DNA from: Terriglobales bacterium
GTDB lineage: Bacteria; Acidobacteriota; Terriglobia; Bryobacterales; Bryobacteraceae
Assembly: GCA_027485675.1 (NCBI GenBank)
Contig: JAIXQP010000048.1
Coordinates: 62,001 to 126,000 of the forward strand
DNA length: 64,000 bases
Reading direction: 5' to 3'
Part shown: positions 55,205-63,583 of the stretch, piece after piece
Numbering within the stretch: the stretch's first letter is position 1
Layout: every line of letters starts with the position of its first letter
Translations under genes and position numbers: made by a program
Notes under the pieces: model-generated
The model's database searches: none
Told to the model about the DNA's origin: nothing
Seen by the model: only the letters and a program-made list of their open reading frames with translations

Positions 55205-55278
55205 TGGCTCCCCAGCATGGATTCGAACCAAGATTCACGGCGTCAAAGGCCGCTGTCCTACCATTAGACGACCGGGGA
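55205..55278 (-). tRNA. tRNA-Gln (TTG)
   Basis: A 74-base cloverleaf on the minus strand: acceptor TCCCCGG/CTGGGGA, D-arm GTCT/GGAC, anticodon stem GCGGC/GCCGT around loop CTTTGAC (anticodon TTG), T-loop TTCGAAT with one T-T mismatch in the stem, discriminator G and encoded CCA. It lies 22 bases downstream of the second pseudopilin gene and may be read from that operon. Seven Ts follow four bases after CCA and could help termination. Confidence 0.92.
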
Positions 55279-55300
55279 GCGATTTGGCGACTCTTCTAGT

Positions 55301-55705
55301 TTACCACTCCGAATACTTTGTGCCTTCCAAACTTGTCTTTTCTGACGAACTTCTTACGTCAAAAATGCCCGGCTCGCTCTGACTCACCGACACCGCCGCC
55401 TCTTCCATAATCAGCCGCCACGACGTGTTGTTCCCCACAATCGGATCCACCGGAATCTGCCGCAAATAGCCCTCCCGCGCCAAATCCTCAAGCGTCTGCG
55501 GCGCCTTCTGCTTATCGTAGGTGTACTCGTCAATCACCGCCCGCATCGTAAACAAATTCTGCCGCAGCACGCTCTCCCGCGCCCGGATCACCGACTTGTT
55601 GTAAAGCGGCACCGCCACGCTCACCACCACCAACACAATCGCCATCACCACCATCAGCTCCACAAGCGTGAAGCCGCGTCTACCACTCCGCGTATGGCGT
55701 TCCAT
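55301..55705 (-). CDS. Type II secretion / type IV-like pseudopilin (second)
   Basis: A 134-residue pseudopilin. The prepilin peptidase site is RRG-FTLVELM with the essential Glu five residues after the cut, followed by a hydrophobic helix (VVMAIVLVVVSVAVPLY). The globular part ends in FDVRSSS and then GTKYSEW. The GspG-type C-terminus is shared with the pseudopilin encoded just upstream. ATG 55705 lies 26 bases inside that gene and opens directly into the basic leader. It would be part of a periplasmic pseudopilus. Confidence 0.85.
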   Translation of the reverse strand: MERHTRSGRRGFTLVELMVVMAIVLVVVSVAVPLYNKSVIRARESVLRQNLFTMRAVIDEYTYDKQKAPQTLEDLAREGYLRQIPVDPIVGNNTSWRLIMEEAAVSVSQSEPGIFDVRSSSEKTSLEGTKYSEW

Positions 55706-56243
55706 TGGCTCCCTTCTCCATCGTCTTCGAGTACACGTCAAACACATTCTGCCCGCCCCACGCCGACGACTTCGGGTCGTCCCGCGAAGACCGTTTGCCC
55801 CAGTCCGTCGAGTTCGTAAACGGATCCTTGGGCATCCGCCGCAAAAACCGAATCTTCTTCTCGCTGCTGTCGCTCAGGCTCCCCGCCGGCTGCCCCGGCG
55901 CGCCAGGGATTCCCTGCTGCGGCTGCGGTCCCATCATCCCCGCTTGCCCGCCGCCCGGCTGCCCCGTCACCTTCACCCCGTCCACCAGCATCTCGAGCGT
56001 CTCCGGATAGCCGTCCGCATCGGCCTTCAACTGCCCCAACTGCCCCTTATCCGCCATGTCTTTATACTTATCGATCGCGGTCCGAATCTCCCGGAGCGCA
56101 AATCGCAGCTCCTTCTCCTTCTCCCGCCGCACCTTGTTCCGCGCCAGCGGCACCGCCATCGTCGTCAACAGCACAAGAATGGTGAACGCGACAATCAGTT
56201 CGATCAGCGTCATCCCCCTCTGCTGTTGCCGGCGCGCGCTCAT
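55680..56243 (-). CDS. Type II secretion / type IV-like pseudopilin (first)
   Basis: A 187-residue pseudopilin with basic leader MSARRQQQRG, cleavage before MTLIELIVAF and a hydrophobic helix. A Gly/Pro/Gln-rich insert (about 92-120) interrupts the globular domain. It ends FDVYSKT...GTPYAEW, the same terminal motif as its neighbour. ATG overlaps the secretin stop by four bases. No ATPase (GspE/PilB), platform protein (GspF) or prepilin peptidase is in the window, so the machine must be completed elsewhere. Confidence 0.85.
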   Translation of the reverse strand: MSARRQQQRGMTLIELIVAFTILVLLTTMAVPLARNKVRREKEKELRFALREIRTAIDKYKDMADKGQLGQLKADADGYPETLEMLVDGVKVTGQPGGGQAGMMGPQPQQGIPGAPGQPAGSLSDSSEKKIRFLRRMPKDPFTNSTDWGKRSSRDDPKSSAWGGQNVFDVYSKTMEKGANGTPYAEW

Positions 56244-58564
56244 CGAATCTCCACCGCCACGCCGGGCGTCTGGGCCGGCACCGGCTGCAACTTCGAGTTC
56301 TTTAAGCCGCTATCCACAATGGTCACGGTCGTCTCCCCCGCGGCCAGCGCCTGGAAGGTCAACGACAGCAGCGCACCTGATCCCGTCAACCCCGGCACCC
56401 CGGGCAGCCGGTTCAGAATCACCGACACTTCGCCGGCATCCGGCGCATCCTGATAGGCAAAGTTCACCCGCTGGCCATCCGTCGACAGGAACGCTCCCGC
56501 CGTTGCGGCCGCGAGCTTCAACTTCTTCGGGTCGTACTTCACCTTCATCGGCGCGGAGAACAGGTCCACCGCCTCCGCCACCTGCAGCGTCACCACCACC
56601 GGCGACCCTGCCCGCGTCACCACCCCTTCCGGCTGCCAAACCAGCTTCACCGGCGCGGCCGGAGCGATCAGGTTCGCCTTCGGAGCATCCGTTCCCGGCT
56701 TCGGCGCATCGAGATTCGTCGGCGGCGGCGCGGCCGGCCCCGGCGCGGCGTCCGACTCAGGAATCGACCGGATCAGACGAATCGTCTGGTCCGCACCCGC
56801 CGCAATCCCCCGCAGATTCACGGGCGTGATCTCCTGGCTCCGCACAATATGCGGCACGAGAGCGATCATCAGTTCACTCTCCGAGCGATTAATCGATTCG
56901 TTCGAGAACAGCCGGCCGAGATACGGAATCTGCATCAGCAGCGGGATGCCGCTGTTCGTCCGCGTCTCGTTCTGTTGCACCAGGCCGCCGATCAGGTTCA
57001 TCTCCCCTTCCCGCAGCCGCAGATCGTGGATCACCTTCCGCTGCCCGATCACCGGCTGCTGAATGCCGCCGATGTCAATGCGCTCCCGGACCGTCGAAAT
57101 ATCGATCTCCACGTGCAGCGAAACCTCGTCCGCCCCGTGAATCTTCGGCAGAATATCCACGTTCACGCCGACGTCCAGGTATTGGAACTGCGTGTTCACG
57201 AGCGGGCTCACCCCGCCGCCGCCCAACCCAATGCCGGGTTGGAACGATCCCGACGCCGTCGGCACCTTTTCACCAATCTTGAGCGACGCCTTCATCCCGT
57301 CCGCCGCCCGCACCTGCGGCGTCTGCCGCACTCTCGCGTTGCTATCGGACATCACCGCCCGCAGAATCGCGCTCGGCAGATTGATCGCAAAGTCGCCGGC
57401 GGATAACGACGTCAACTCGGTCAACCGCAGCGAATTGCTTTTCCCATCCGAGCCCAGCGCCGGGGTGACGCCCACGCTAATGCCGTTCGTCGTGCTCGAC
57501 CCGCTCGTCGACGACAGCGCCGAGGCCAGTTCGCGCGTTCGCCCGCGGCTGGTTTCAATCACCACGACGTCCACCAGCACCTCGGCCTTCGGCTTATCGA
57601 GATCCTGCAGCAGTTTCTCCACCAGCGCCACCTGATCCACCGTGCCCCGCGCCAGAATCGCGTTCTGCGCGTTGTAGGTGAAGAGCCGGCGGATTTCGGT
57701 CACCGACCGGATCGCCACCGAAATTTCGTTCAACTCCTGCACGCTCGTGATGTTCTGCAGGTAGAAGACCTTCACCACGTTCTCTTCGTAGTCCCGGCGC
57801 TTGGTCACGTTGTCATTGGTGATGAAGATGGTGTTCGAGCTCAGCGGCTTCCAGAACATCTTCGTCAGCGTCGAAAGGTGCTCGAGAGCGTCTTCAAGCG
57901 TCGTGTTCGTCAGATCGACGGTGAAGTTCTTCGACGGCTGCTGCATCTCGGGGTCAAACACCACGTTGATGCCGGTCAGCTTCCCCAGCGTCTCGTACAA
58001 CACCCGTACGTTCTGGTTGTTCATCTTGAGCGACGTCACCTGCCGGGAGAGCGGCTTCAACTCCGGCGCCGCTTGAATCCTGGCAATCTTCTCTTCGCTC
58101 TCCCGCCGCGCAGACTCCACCGGCGTCAACCCCCGCTCTTCGGGACCCAGCTTGGTGCCCTTCCGGCGTTCGGCATCGAGCAACGCCTTGGTCCGCTTAA
58201 TCTCCTGGATGGCGATCGCGCTCGAAGGATCGGTCAGAAACGCCCGTTCGAACTCGGTCAGCGCCTCTTCGAGCTTGCCTTCGCTCCGCAGCTTCTGCGC
58301 CCGGTTGATCCGCCGCGCGCCCGCCTCGAAGCGGGTACGCCGGTGTCCGATCTGGTAGTTGCTCTCGGCCGGGTCCTCGCGCAAGGCGTTCTCGTACTCT
58401 TCAAACGCCTTCTCCCACTCTCCTGCATTCTCCGCCTTTTTCGCCGCGGCGTAGAATTTATCGCCCTTGCGCGTCTTCGCCGCGGCGGGCGGCGGCGCGA
58501 GCAGCGTCAGCACGATCAGGCACGCGAGAGTCTGTCCGACGGTTAACCTATTGAATCCAATCAT
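56240..58564 (-). CDS. Secretin (GspD/PilQ family) with N-terminal TPRs and C-terminal cohesin-like domain
   Basis: A 774-residue outer-membrane channel subunit. A signal peptide (1-28) is followed by TPR-like helices (about 32-130; DKFYAAAKKAENAGEWEKAF), N-domains (VRVLYETLGKLTGINVVFDPEM and VVKVFYLQNI), and the secretin core with RVRQTPQVRAADGMKASLKIG, VPT and LNLIGG-type LIGGLVQQNETRT through IPYLGRLF. After a Pro-rich linker, residues about 655-774 form a beta-sandwich like cohesin: VVTLQVAEAVDLFSAPMKVKYD, LKLAAATAGAFL and a closing LTFQALAAGETTVTI. A fused cohesin-like domain could bind a partner or the cell surface. The frame upstream of 58564 is not coding. Confidence 0.85.
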   Translation of the reverse strand: MIGFNRLTVGQTLACLIVLTLLAPPPAAAKTRKGDKFYAAAKKAENAGEWEKAFEEYENALREDPAESNYQIGHRRTRFEAGARRINRAQKLRSEGKLEEALTEFERAFLTDPSSAIAIQEIKRTKALLDAERRKGTKLGPEERGLTPVESARRESEEKIARIQAAPELKPLSRQVTSLKMNNQNVRVLYETLGKLTGINVVFDPEMQQPSKNFTVDLTNTTLEDALEHLSTLTKMFWKPLSSNTIFITNDNVTKRRDYEENVVKVFYLQNITSVQELNEISVAIRSVTEIRRLFTYNAQNAILARGTVDQVALVEKLLQDLDKPKAEVLVDVVVIETSRGRTRELASALSSTSGSSTTNGISVGVTPALGSDGKSNSLRLTELTSLSAGDFAINLPSAILRAVMSDSNARVRQTPQVRAADGMKASLKIGEKVPTASGSFQPGIGLGGGGVSPLVNTQFQYLDVGVNVDILPKIHGADEVSLHVEIDISTVRERIDIGGIQQPVIGQRKVIHDLRLREGEMNLIGGLVQQNETRTNSGIPLLMQIPYLGRLFSNESINRSESELMIALVPHIVRSQEITPVNLRGIAAGADQTIRLIRSIPESDAAPGPAAPPPTNLDAPKPGTDAPKANLIAPAAPVKLVWQPEGVVTRAGSPVVVTLQVAEAVDLFSAPMKVKYDPKKLKLAAATAGAFLSTDGQRVNFAYQDAPDAGEVSVILNRLPGVPGLTGSGALLSLTFQALAAGETTVTIVDSGLKNSKLQPVPAQTPGVAVEIR

Positions 58565-58667
58565 TTTAAAGGGCGGGCATGGTACTATGAAGGTTACCGC
58601 TGACGCGGCTGGACCACTCCCTGTTAACGCTAGACGTTTTTGGAGCTTGCCGCGTTGAGAACAAAAC

Positions 58668-59147
58668 GTGGCTACTGCGAAAACCGATTCCGGCATCAAG
58701 ATCATCGCCGACAACCGTCAGGCCGGGCACAATTACTTCCTGCTCGACCGCTGGGAGGCGGGCATCGTCCTCTCCGGCACCGAGGTCAAGGCTGCCCGCG
58801 GCGGTAAGGTCCAGTTGAAAGACGCCTTCGCCGAAGTGCGTGACGACGAAGCCTGGGTGGTCAACGCCCACATCTCCGAGTACTCCCACGGCAACATTGC
58901 CAACCACGTGCCGATGCGCAAGCGCAAGCTCCTGCTCCACCGGCGCGAGATCGAGAAGCTCCGCGGCCAGACCCGAGAAAAGGGCCTCTCGCTCGTCATC
59001 ACGAAAATGTATTTCAAGGGCGGCAAGATCAAGGTGGAAGTCGCCCTGGCCAAAGGCAAGAAACTCCACGACAAGCGCGAAACCGAACGCACCCGCGAAC
59101 AGAACGCCGAGGCCCGCGCCGCCATGAATCGATCACTCAAAGGCTAA
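58668..59147 (+). CDS. smpB: SsrA-binding protein SmpB
   Basis: A 159-residue trans-translation factor that binds tmRNA and brings it to stalled ribosomes. Landmarks are [22 protein letters not shown], the [10 protein letters not shown] region and the basic C-terminal tail [16 protein letters not shown], which helps decode in the empty A site. The start is GTG 58668, which gives the usual N-terminus and length. It is followed after two bases by pepA. The tmRNA gene itself is not in this window. Confidence 0.95.
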   Translation: MATAKTDSGIKIIADNRQAGHNYFLLDRWEAGIVLSGTEVKAARGGKVQLKDAFAEVRDDEAWVVNAHISEYSHGNIANHVPMRKRKLLLHRREIEKLRGQTREKGLSLVITKMYFKGGKIKVEVALAKGKKLHDKRETERTREQNAEARAAMNRSLKG

Positions 59148-59149
59148 CC

Positions 59150-60586
59150 ATGAACGTAGAATTCCGCAGCATCCCCTTTACCGCCGTCGAAGCCGACGCG
59201 CTGCTCCTGCTCCACTTTGAAGACGCCGAAACCCCGGCGCACGAGTGGTTCGGCGAACTCGCCGCCTCCGGCGAATCGAAGGGCAAACTCTTTGACCTGC
59301 CGCTGCTCCACCGCCCGGCTGGCTTTGCCGCCAAGCGTCTGGCGGCCGCCGGCGCCGGACCCGCCAAATCGTTCACCCCGGCCGTGCTGCGGAAGATCAC
59401 CGGCGCCGCCGTGCGCGCACTCAAGACCAAAGGCGTGCGGTCCATCGCCCTTTGCCTGGACCACCCCTACGCCGAAGCCGCCCTGGCCGCGGCCGCGGTG
59501 GAAGGCGCCGTGCTCGGCAACTACGAAGTCGATATCCATAAGTCGGAAGGCAAGGCGACCGACCTCGCTACCTTTATCCTCGTCTCCCCGGCCGATCTCG
59601 CTCCGGCCGTCGCCCACGGCGAGACGATCGCCACGGCGCAAAACTTCACGCGCGCGCTGGTCAATGAGCCCGGCAACCTGCTGCCCCCGCTCGAACTGGC
59701 CGCCCGCGCGGCGAAGATGGCGGCGGCGAACGGCCTCGATTGCGAAATTCTCGACGAAGACCGCATGCGCCAGCTCGGCATGGGCTCTCTGCTCGGCGTC
59801 GCCATGGGCTCAGCCCAGCCGCCGGCGATGATCATCCTCCGCTACGTCCCCGCCGAACCTTCGCAGGATCATCTCTGCCTGATCGGCAAGGGGGTCACGT
59901 TCGATACGGGCGGCGTCTCCATCAAGCCCTCTGACGGCATGGAGAAAATGAAGTACGACATGGCGGGCGGCGCGGCCGTGCTCGGCGCCATGCAGGCCAT
60001 CGCGCAGTTGAAGCCCAACGTCACCGTGACGGCCATCGTCCCCACCGTCGAAAACATGTGCGGCGGCAAGGCGCTCCGCCCCGGCGACATCGTCACCTCG
60101 CTCAGCGGCAAGACCATTGAAGTCCTCAACACCGACGCCGAAGGCCGGCTGATCCTGGTCGATGCCATCGAGTACGCCCGCCGCCTCGGCGTCACGCACA
60201 TGGTCGACGCGGCCACCCTCACCGGCGCCATCGTCGTCGCCCTCGGCCACGTCCATGTCGGCGCCTTCACCAACAACGACGACATGCTCGCGAAGGTACT
60301 CGCCTCGGCCCGTACGCAGGGTGAAAACATGTGGCACATGCCGCTCGACGACGACTACAAAGACTACCTGAAGACGCCCTTCGCCGACCTGCCCAACATC
60401 GGCGGCCGCTGGGGCGGAGCCATCACCGCGGCCTACTTCCTGAAGGAGTGGACCGGCGGCACGCCGTGGGTCCATCTCGACATCGCCGGCACCGCGTGGC
60501 TCGAAGAAACCAAGCCCTTCCTCGCCAAGGGTCCCACCGGGGTCTGCGTCCGGACGTTCATCGATCTGGCGATGAACTGGCGCTAG
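59150..60586 (+). CDS. pepA: Leucyl aminopeptidase (M17 family)
   Basis: A 478-residue cytosolic metallo-aminopeptidase. The two-metal active site is in LIGKGVTFDTGGVSIKPSD, MKYDMAGGAAVLG and VLNTDAEGRLILVD; NTDAEGRL is the family signature. It would finish peptide breakdown by removing N-terminal residues. Two bases separate it from smpB. The stop lies one base from the stop of the convergent small gene. Confidence 0.95.
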   Translation: MNVEFRSIPFTAVEADALLLLHFEDAETPAHEWFGELAASGESKGKLFDLPLLHRPAGFAAKRLAAAGAGPAKSFTPAVLRKITGAAVRALKTKGVRSIALCLDHPYAEAALAAAAVEGAVLGNYEVDIHKSEGKATDLATFILVSPADLAPAVAHGETIATAQNFTRALVNEPGNLLPPLELAARAAKMAAANGLDCEILDEDRMRQLGMGSLLGVAMGSAQPPAMIILRYVPAEPSQDHLCLIGKGVTFDTGGVSIKPSDGMEKMKYDMAGGAAVLGAMQAIAQLKPNVTVTAIVPTVENMCGGKALRPGDIVTSLSGKTIEVLNTDAEGRLILVDAIEYARRLGVTHMVDAATLTGAIVVALGHVHVGAFTNNDDMLAKVLASARTQGENMWHMPLDDDYKDYLKTPFADLPNIGGRWGGAITAAYFLKEWTGGTPWVHLDIAGTAWLEETKPFLAKGPTGVCVRTFIDLAMNWR

Positions 60587-60587
60587 C

Positions 60588-60938
60588 TTACTTCTTCAGT
60601 TCAATCACCAGCGTCCGGTAGGGTTTCGCGCCGAGGTTCTTGAGCACCGGCGCGTCCTCCCCTTTGTCGTGCCAAATCACGTCGCCGCTCTTGCGCGTCC
60701 GCACGGTTCTCTCTTTCGTGGCGGAATCGATCCGCTCGTACTGCGAATCGTCGAGAAACACGATCACCTGATCGGTGGGCCGGATGTAGCGCTCCCGCGC
60801 GACGCCCGGCACATAGACCACCTCTTTCACGCGCACTTTCGCGTTCTCCAGTTTCACCGTCTCCGGCATCGGGGCGCCCACCATCACCAGGTAAGTCAAC
60901 CCGGAAGAGAGCAGGGCCGTAACGAGTATCTTCTTCAT
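60588..60938 (-). CDS. Small exported protein, possible cupin-like fold
   Basis: A 116-residue protein with a signal peptide (MKKILVTALLSSGLTYLVMVGAP). The rest is beta-rich: VRVKEVVYVPG, YIRPTDQVIVFLDD, KSGDVIWHDKGEDAPVLKNLGAKPYRTLVIEL. This resembles the small double-stranded beta-helix of cupin-like proteins, but the usual metal His set is incomplete. Its start overlaps the MFS gene stop by four bases, so it is the second gene of that operon. Function unknown. Confidence 0.6.
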   Translation of the reverse strand: MKKILVTALLSSGLTYLVMVGAPMPETVKLENAKVRVKEVVYVPGVARERYIRPTDQVIVFLDDSQYERIDSATKERTVRTRKSGDVIWHDKGEDAPVLKNLGAKPYRTLVIELKK

Positions 60939-62170
60939 GCGGTCACCAATCGCGGGACGTACCGTTCCCGCACCAGGAAGACATACGAGCAGATCCCCAG
61001 CACCAATAAGCCAAAGATGAACGCCATCGGCACTTCATACGAGCCGGTAACCTGCTTCAACCAGCCCGTCAACAGCGGCGCCACAATCCCCGACACGTTC
61101 GAAGCGAAGTTCTGCACCCCGGCGATGCGTCCGGACAGCGCGCCGCCCGGAATCAGCGTCTGCGTCAGCGCCCAGTAGTTCGCCGTCGCCAGGCCCAGGC
61201 CGGCCAGCGAGATCACCGCGAAGATCATCGCCACGTTCGTATCGCTACTCAGCGCCCCGATCAACTCCGTCGACGCCAGGCCCAAACCCGCCAGCGTGAA
61301 GCCTTTCCGCACCTTCACCGCGTCAAAGCCCCGCGCGATCATCCGGTCCGCCACCAGCCCCGCCAGAATAGCCACCGTCCCCATGCCGCCGAAGCTGGCC
61401 GAAGCGATAATGCCCATCTGGTCCGGCGTCATGCCCCGCTGTTCCACCAGGTAAGCCGGCAGCCAGGTCATCGAAAAAAACACGAAATAGTTGTAACAGA
61501 AAGTCCCAACGATGACTCCGTAGATGAGCGGCGTCTTGAACACATCGCCAAACGGTAACGTGGGCCCGGAGACCTTTGCCGCAGCCTCGCTCGCCAGCGC
61601 GCGATCATCGTTTCGCACCATGAGAATCCAGGGAATCAGCCAGACCATGCCGCCCAGACCGAGAATCAAAAACATGTTCTGCCACCCATAACCAGTACTT
61701 AAGCTGGCGGCCACCGGGATCCCGATTCCCGGCCCGTACTTAGTGCCCGCCATGTAAATGCCCACGGCCAGTCCCCGCTGGCTCTCCGGCACGTTAAAGC
61801 GGATCCAGCGCATGCTCGCCGGGGTGACAATCGCCTCACCGATGCCCAGCAAAACACGCAGCCCCACAATCTGGCCAATCGTCGTGGTAAAAGCGGTCAT
61901 GGCGCTAAAAAGGCTCCACATCACGAAACTAATCGCGTAGGGCCACTTCACTCCATACCGGTCCACCACGTAGCCGGCTGGAATCTGCAAAAACGCATAA
62001 CTCCAAAAGAATGCCGAGTTCAGCGCGCCGCGCTGACTATCGGTCAACTGAAACGCTTTCTTGAATTCAGGCAACGCTAACGCCACGGAGATGTTCGCCC
62101 GGTCCACATAGGCGATCACCATTCCAAGGCTCAGAAGGCAGACAACCGCCCATCGCAGGGCTGACGGCAT
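60935..62170 (-). CDS. MFS transporter (ACS family, hexuronate-transporter-like)
   Basis: A 411-residue twelve-helix transporter. The start AYVDRANISVALALPEFKKAF and GYVVDRYGVKW in loop 2-3 are typical for the anion:cation symporter family that includes ExuT, GarP and GudP. GarP-like uptake would suit the garD and uxaC genes 33 kb away, but substrate cannot be read from sequence. ATG 62170 is preferred over TTG 62197 because the hydrophobic helix follows directly; it has no clear ribosome binding site. Confidence 0.82.
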   Translation of the reverse strand: MPSALRWAVVCLLSLGMVIAYVDRANISVALALPEFKKAFQLTDSQRGALNSAFFWSYAFLQIPAGYVVDRYGVKWPYAISFVMWSLFSAMTAFTTTIGQIVGLRVLLGIGEAIVTPASMRWIRFNVPESQRGLAVGIYMAGTKYGPGIGIPVAASLSTGYGWQNMFLILGLGGMVWLIPWILMVRNDDRALASEAAAKVSGPTLPFGDVFKTPLIYGVIVGTFCYNYFVFFSMTWLPAYLVEQRGMTPDQMGIIASASFGGMGTVAILAGLVADRMIARGFDAVKVRKGFTLAGLGLASTELIGALSSDTNVAMIFAVISLAGLGLATANYWALTQTLIPGGALSGRIAGVQNFASNVSGIVAPLLTGWLKQVTGSYEVPMAFIFGLLVLGICSYVFLVRERYVPRLVTA

Positions 62171-62226
62171 GGGAGTTTGGTTCGACAAGCAATCCAAACT
62201 ATCACAACAGGGAGAATCTGTACTCT

Positions 62227-63045
62227 ATGGACATCAATGCAATGATCGCGACCGCCACGGCGGTCGGCACCTCGGTCGGTCTGAAACTCCTCGGCGCGCT
62301 CGCGCTCTGGATCCTCGGCCGATGGGCCATCTCCATCATCATGAGCCTCTCCCGCAAGGGCATGGAGGTTCGCAAAGTCGACGCGACCCTGGTCACCTAC
62401 ATGCTGGCCAGTATTTCCGTCGCCTTGAACATCGCGCTGGCCATCGCCATTCTCGGCGTCTTCGGCATTGAAACCACGTCCTTCGCCGCGCTGCTTGCTG
62501 CCGCCGGCATCGCCATCGGCGCCGCCTGGGCGGGCCTGCTCTCCAATTTCGCCGCCGGGATCTTTCTCATCATCCTGCGGCCCTTCAAGGTCGGCGACTT
62601 CATCAGCGTCGGCGGCGTCACCGGCACCGTCCGCGCCATCGGCCTGTTCGGCACCACCATCGACACGCCCGATAACGTGCTGACCATCATCGGCAACAAC
62701 AAAGTATTCTCCGACAATATTCAGAACTTCAGCGCGAACGCCTACCGGCGCGTCGATCTAACGGCGCAGCTTAACGGCTCAGTGGACCATCGGGCCGCCA
62801 TTGCCCTTTTGAAAGCGAAGGTGGCCGCCATCCCGAACGTCATCGCTTCTCCTGCGCCCGACGTCGAAATCAGCACCTTCACCATGGCCGGCCCTGTCCT
62901 GGTCGTCCGCCCCTACACCCACACCGACCACTATTGGCAGGTCTATTTCGATACCAACCGCGTGATCCGCGAGTCGTTCGCGGAGGCCGGTTTCCCAGCC
63001 CCCGAAACGCAATACATCGTCACCAACCGCGACGCCGCGGCTTAG
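62227..63045 (+). CDS. mscS: Small-conductance mechanosensitive channel (MscS family)
   Basis: A 272-residue minimal MscS channel. Three transmembrane helices are present. The pore-lining TM3 is Gly/Ala-rich: AALLAAAGIAIGAAWAGLLSNFAAGIFL, broken here for reading. Then comes the beta-domain PFKVGDFISVGGVTGTV and an alpha/beta C-terminal vestibule. Length equals the E. coli MscS type. It releases solutes when membrane tension rises. GGGAGA lies twelve bases before the ATG. Its TAG shares TTAG with the convergent bfr stop. Confidence 0.9.
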   Translation: MDINAMIATATAVGTSVGLKLLGALALWILGRWAISIIMSLSRKGMEVRKVDATLVTYMLASISVALNIALAIAILGVFGIETTSFAALLAAAGIAIGAAWAGLLSNFAAGIFLIILRPFKVGDFISVGGVTGTVRAIGLFGTTIDTPDNVLTIIGNNKVFSDNIQNFSANAYRRVDLTAQLNGSVDHRAAIALLKAKVAAIPNVIASPAPDVEISTFTMAGPVLVVRPYTHTDHYWQVYFDTNRVIRESFAEAGFPAPETQYIVTNRDAAA

Positions 63046-63524
63046 TGATCGGACTCGATCTGAATCTGCTGGGCGAGGTAGTTCGGTGCGCCCACTTCCT
63101 GGATCAGGTGCAACTGCGCCTCGAGCCAGTCGACGTGGTGCTCCTCGTCCAGCAGAATCTTTTTGAACAGTTCGAGCGAGCCGTTGTCGCCAGCTTCAAG
63201 CGACACCGCAATCGCCTTGTTCAAACGGGCAACGGCCTCGTACTCGAGCGCCAGGTCGTTTTCAAACTGCTCTTTCACGGTCTTCCCAATCCGTAGACGG
63301 AACAGTTCCGCCATTTCCGGGTCGCCCTCCAGATAGAGGATCCGTTCGATGAGCGACTCCGCGTGCATCATCTCCTCGATCGACTCCTTCCGGGTGTATT
63401 TGCTCAGTTTGGTGTAGCCCCAGTTCTCCAACATCTCAGCGTGAAGGAAGTATTGGTTGATCGCCGTCAACTCCGCCTTCAGCACTTCGTTTAAATACGC
63501 AATTACGGATTGGTTTCCTACCAT
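63042..63524 (-). CDS. bfr: Bacterioferritin
   Basis: A 160-residue iron-storage subunit forming 24-mers. All canonical ligands sit at their standard numbers: ferroxidase E18, E51, H54, E94, E127 and H130, and heme ligand M52. A heme-type assembly with working ferroxidase sites is therefore expected. Its -10-like TACACT lies six bases before the ATG, back to back with the sigma-54 promoter of the next gene. Confidence 0.95.
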   Translation of the reverse strand: MVGNQSVIAYLNEVLKAELTAINQYFLHAEMLENWGYTKLSKYTRKESIEEMMHAESLIERILYLEGDPEMAELFRLRIGKTVKEQFENDLALEYEAVARLNKAIAVSLEAGDNGSLELFKKILLDEEHHVDWLEAQLHLIQEVGAPNYLAQQIQIESDH

Positions 63525-63530
63525 ACTAAG

Positions 63531-63536
63531 AGTGTA
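63531..63536 (-). promoter_or_regulatory. -10 element TACACT, 6 nt before the bfr ATG
   Basis: TACACT on the minus strand, six bases, then ATG at 63524. Leaderless pattern. Confidence 0.45.
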
Positions 63537-63550
63537 TCAGCCAAACAATT

Positions 63551-63566
63551 TGGCACTCTGGTTGCA
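63551..63566 (+). promoter_or_regulatory. Sigma-54 (RpoN) -24/-12 promoter
   Basis: TGGCAC, five bases, TTGCA: an exact match to the -24/-12 consensus. The start point would be near 63577, seven bases before the response-regulator ATG at 63584. Confidence 0.75.
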
Positions 63567-63583
63567 AAGGAAATCCCAATCTC

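Noticed and set aside
54739-55299. Open frames on both strands across tRNA-Gln and the gene-free stretch
   Set aside because: They read through the tRNA, lack ribosome sites and family motifs, and have atypical composition.
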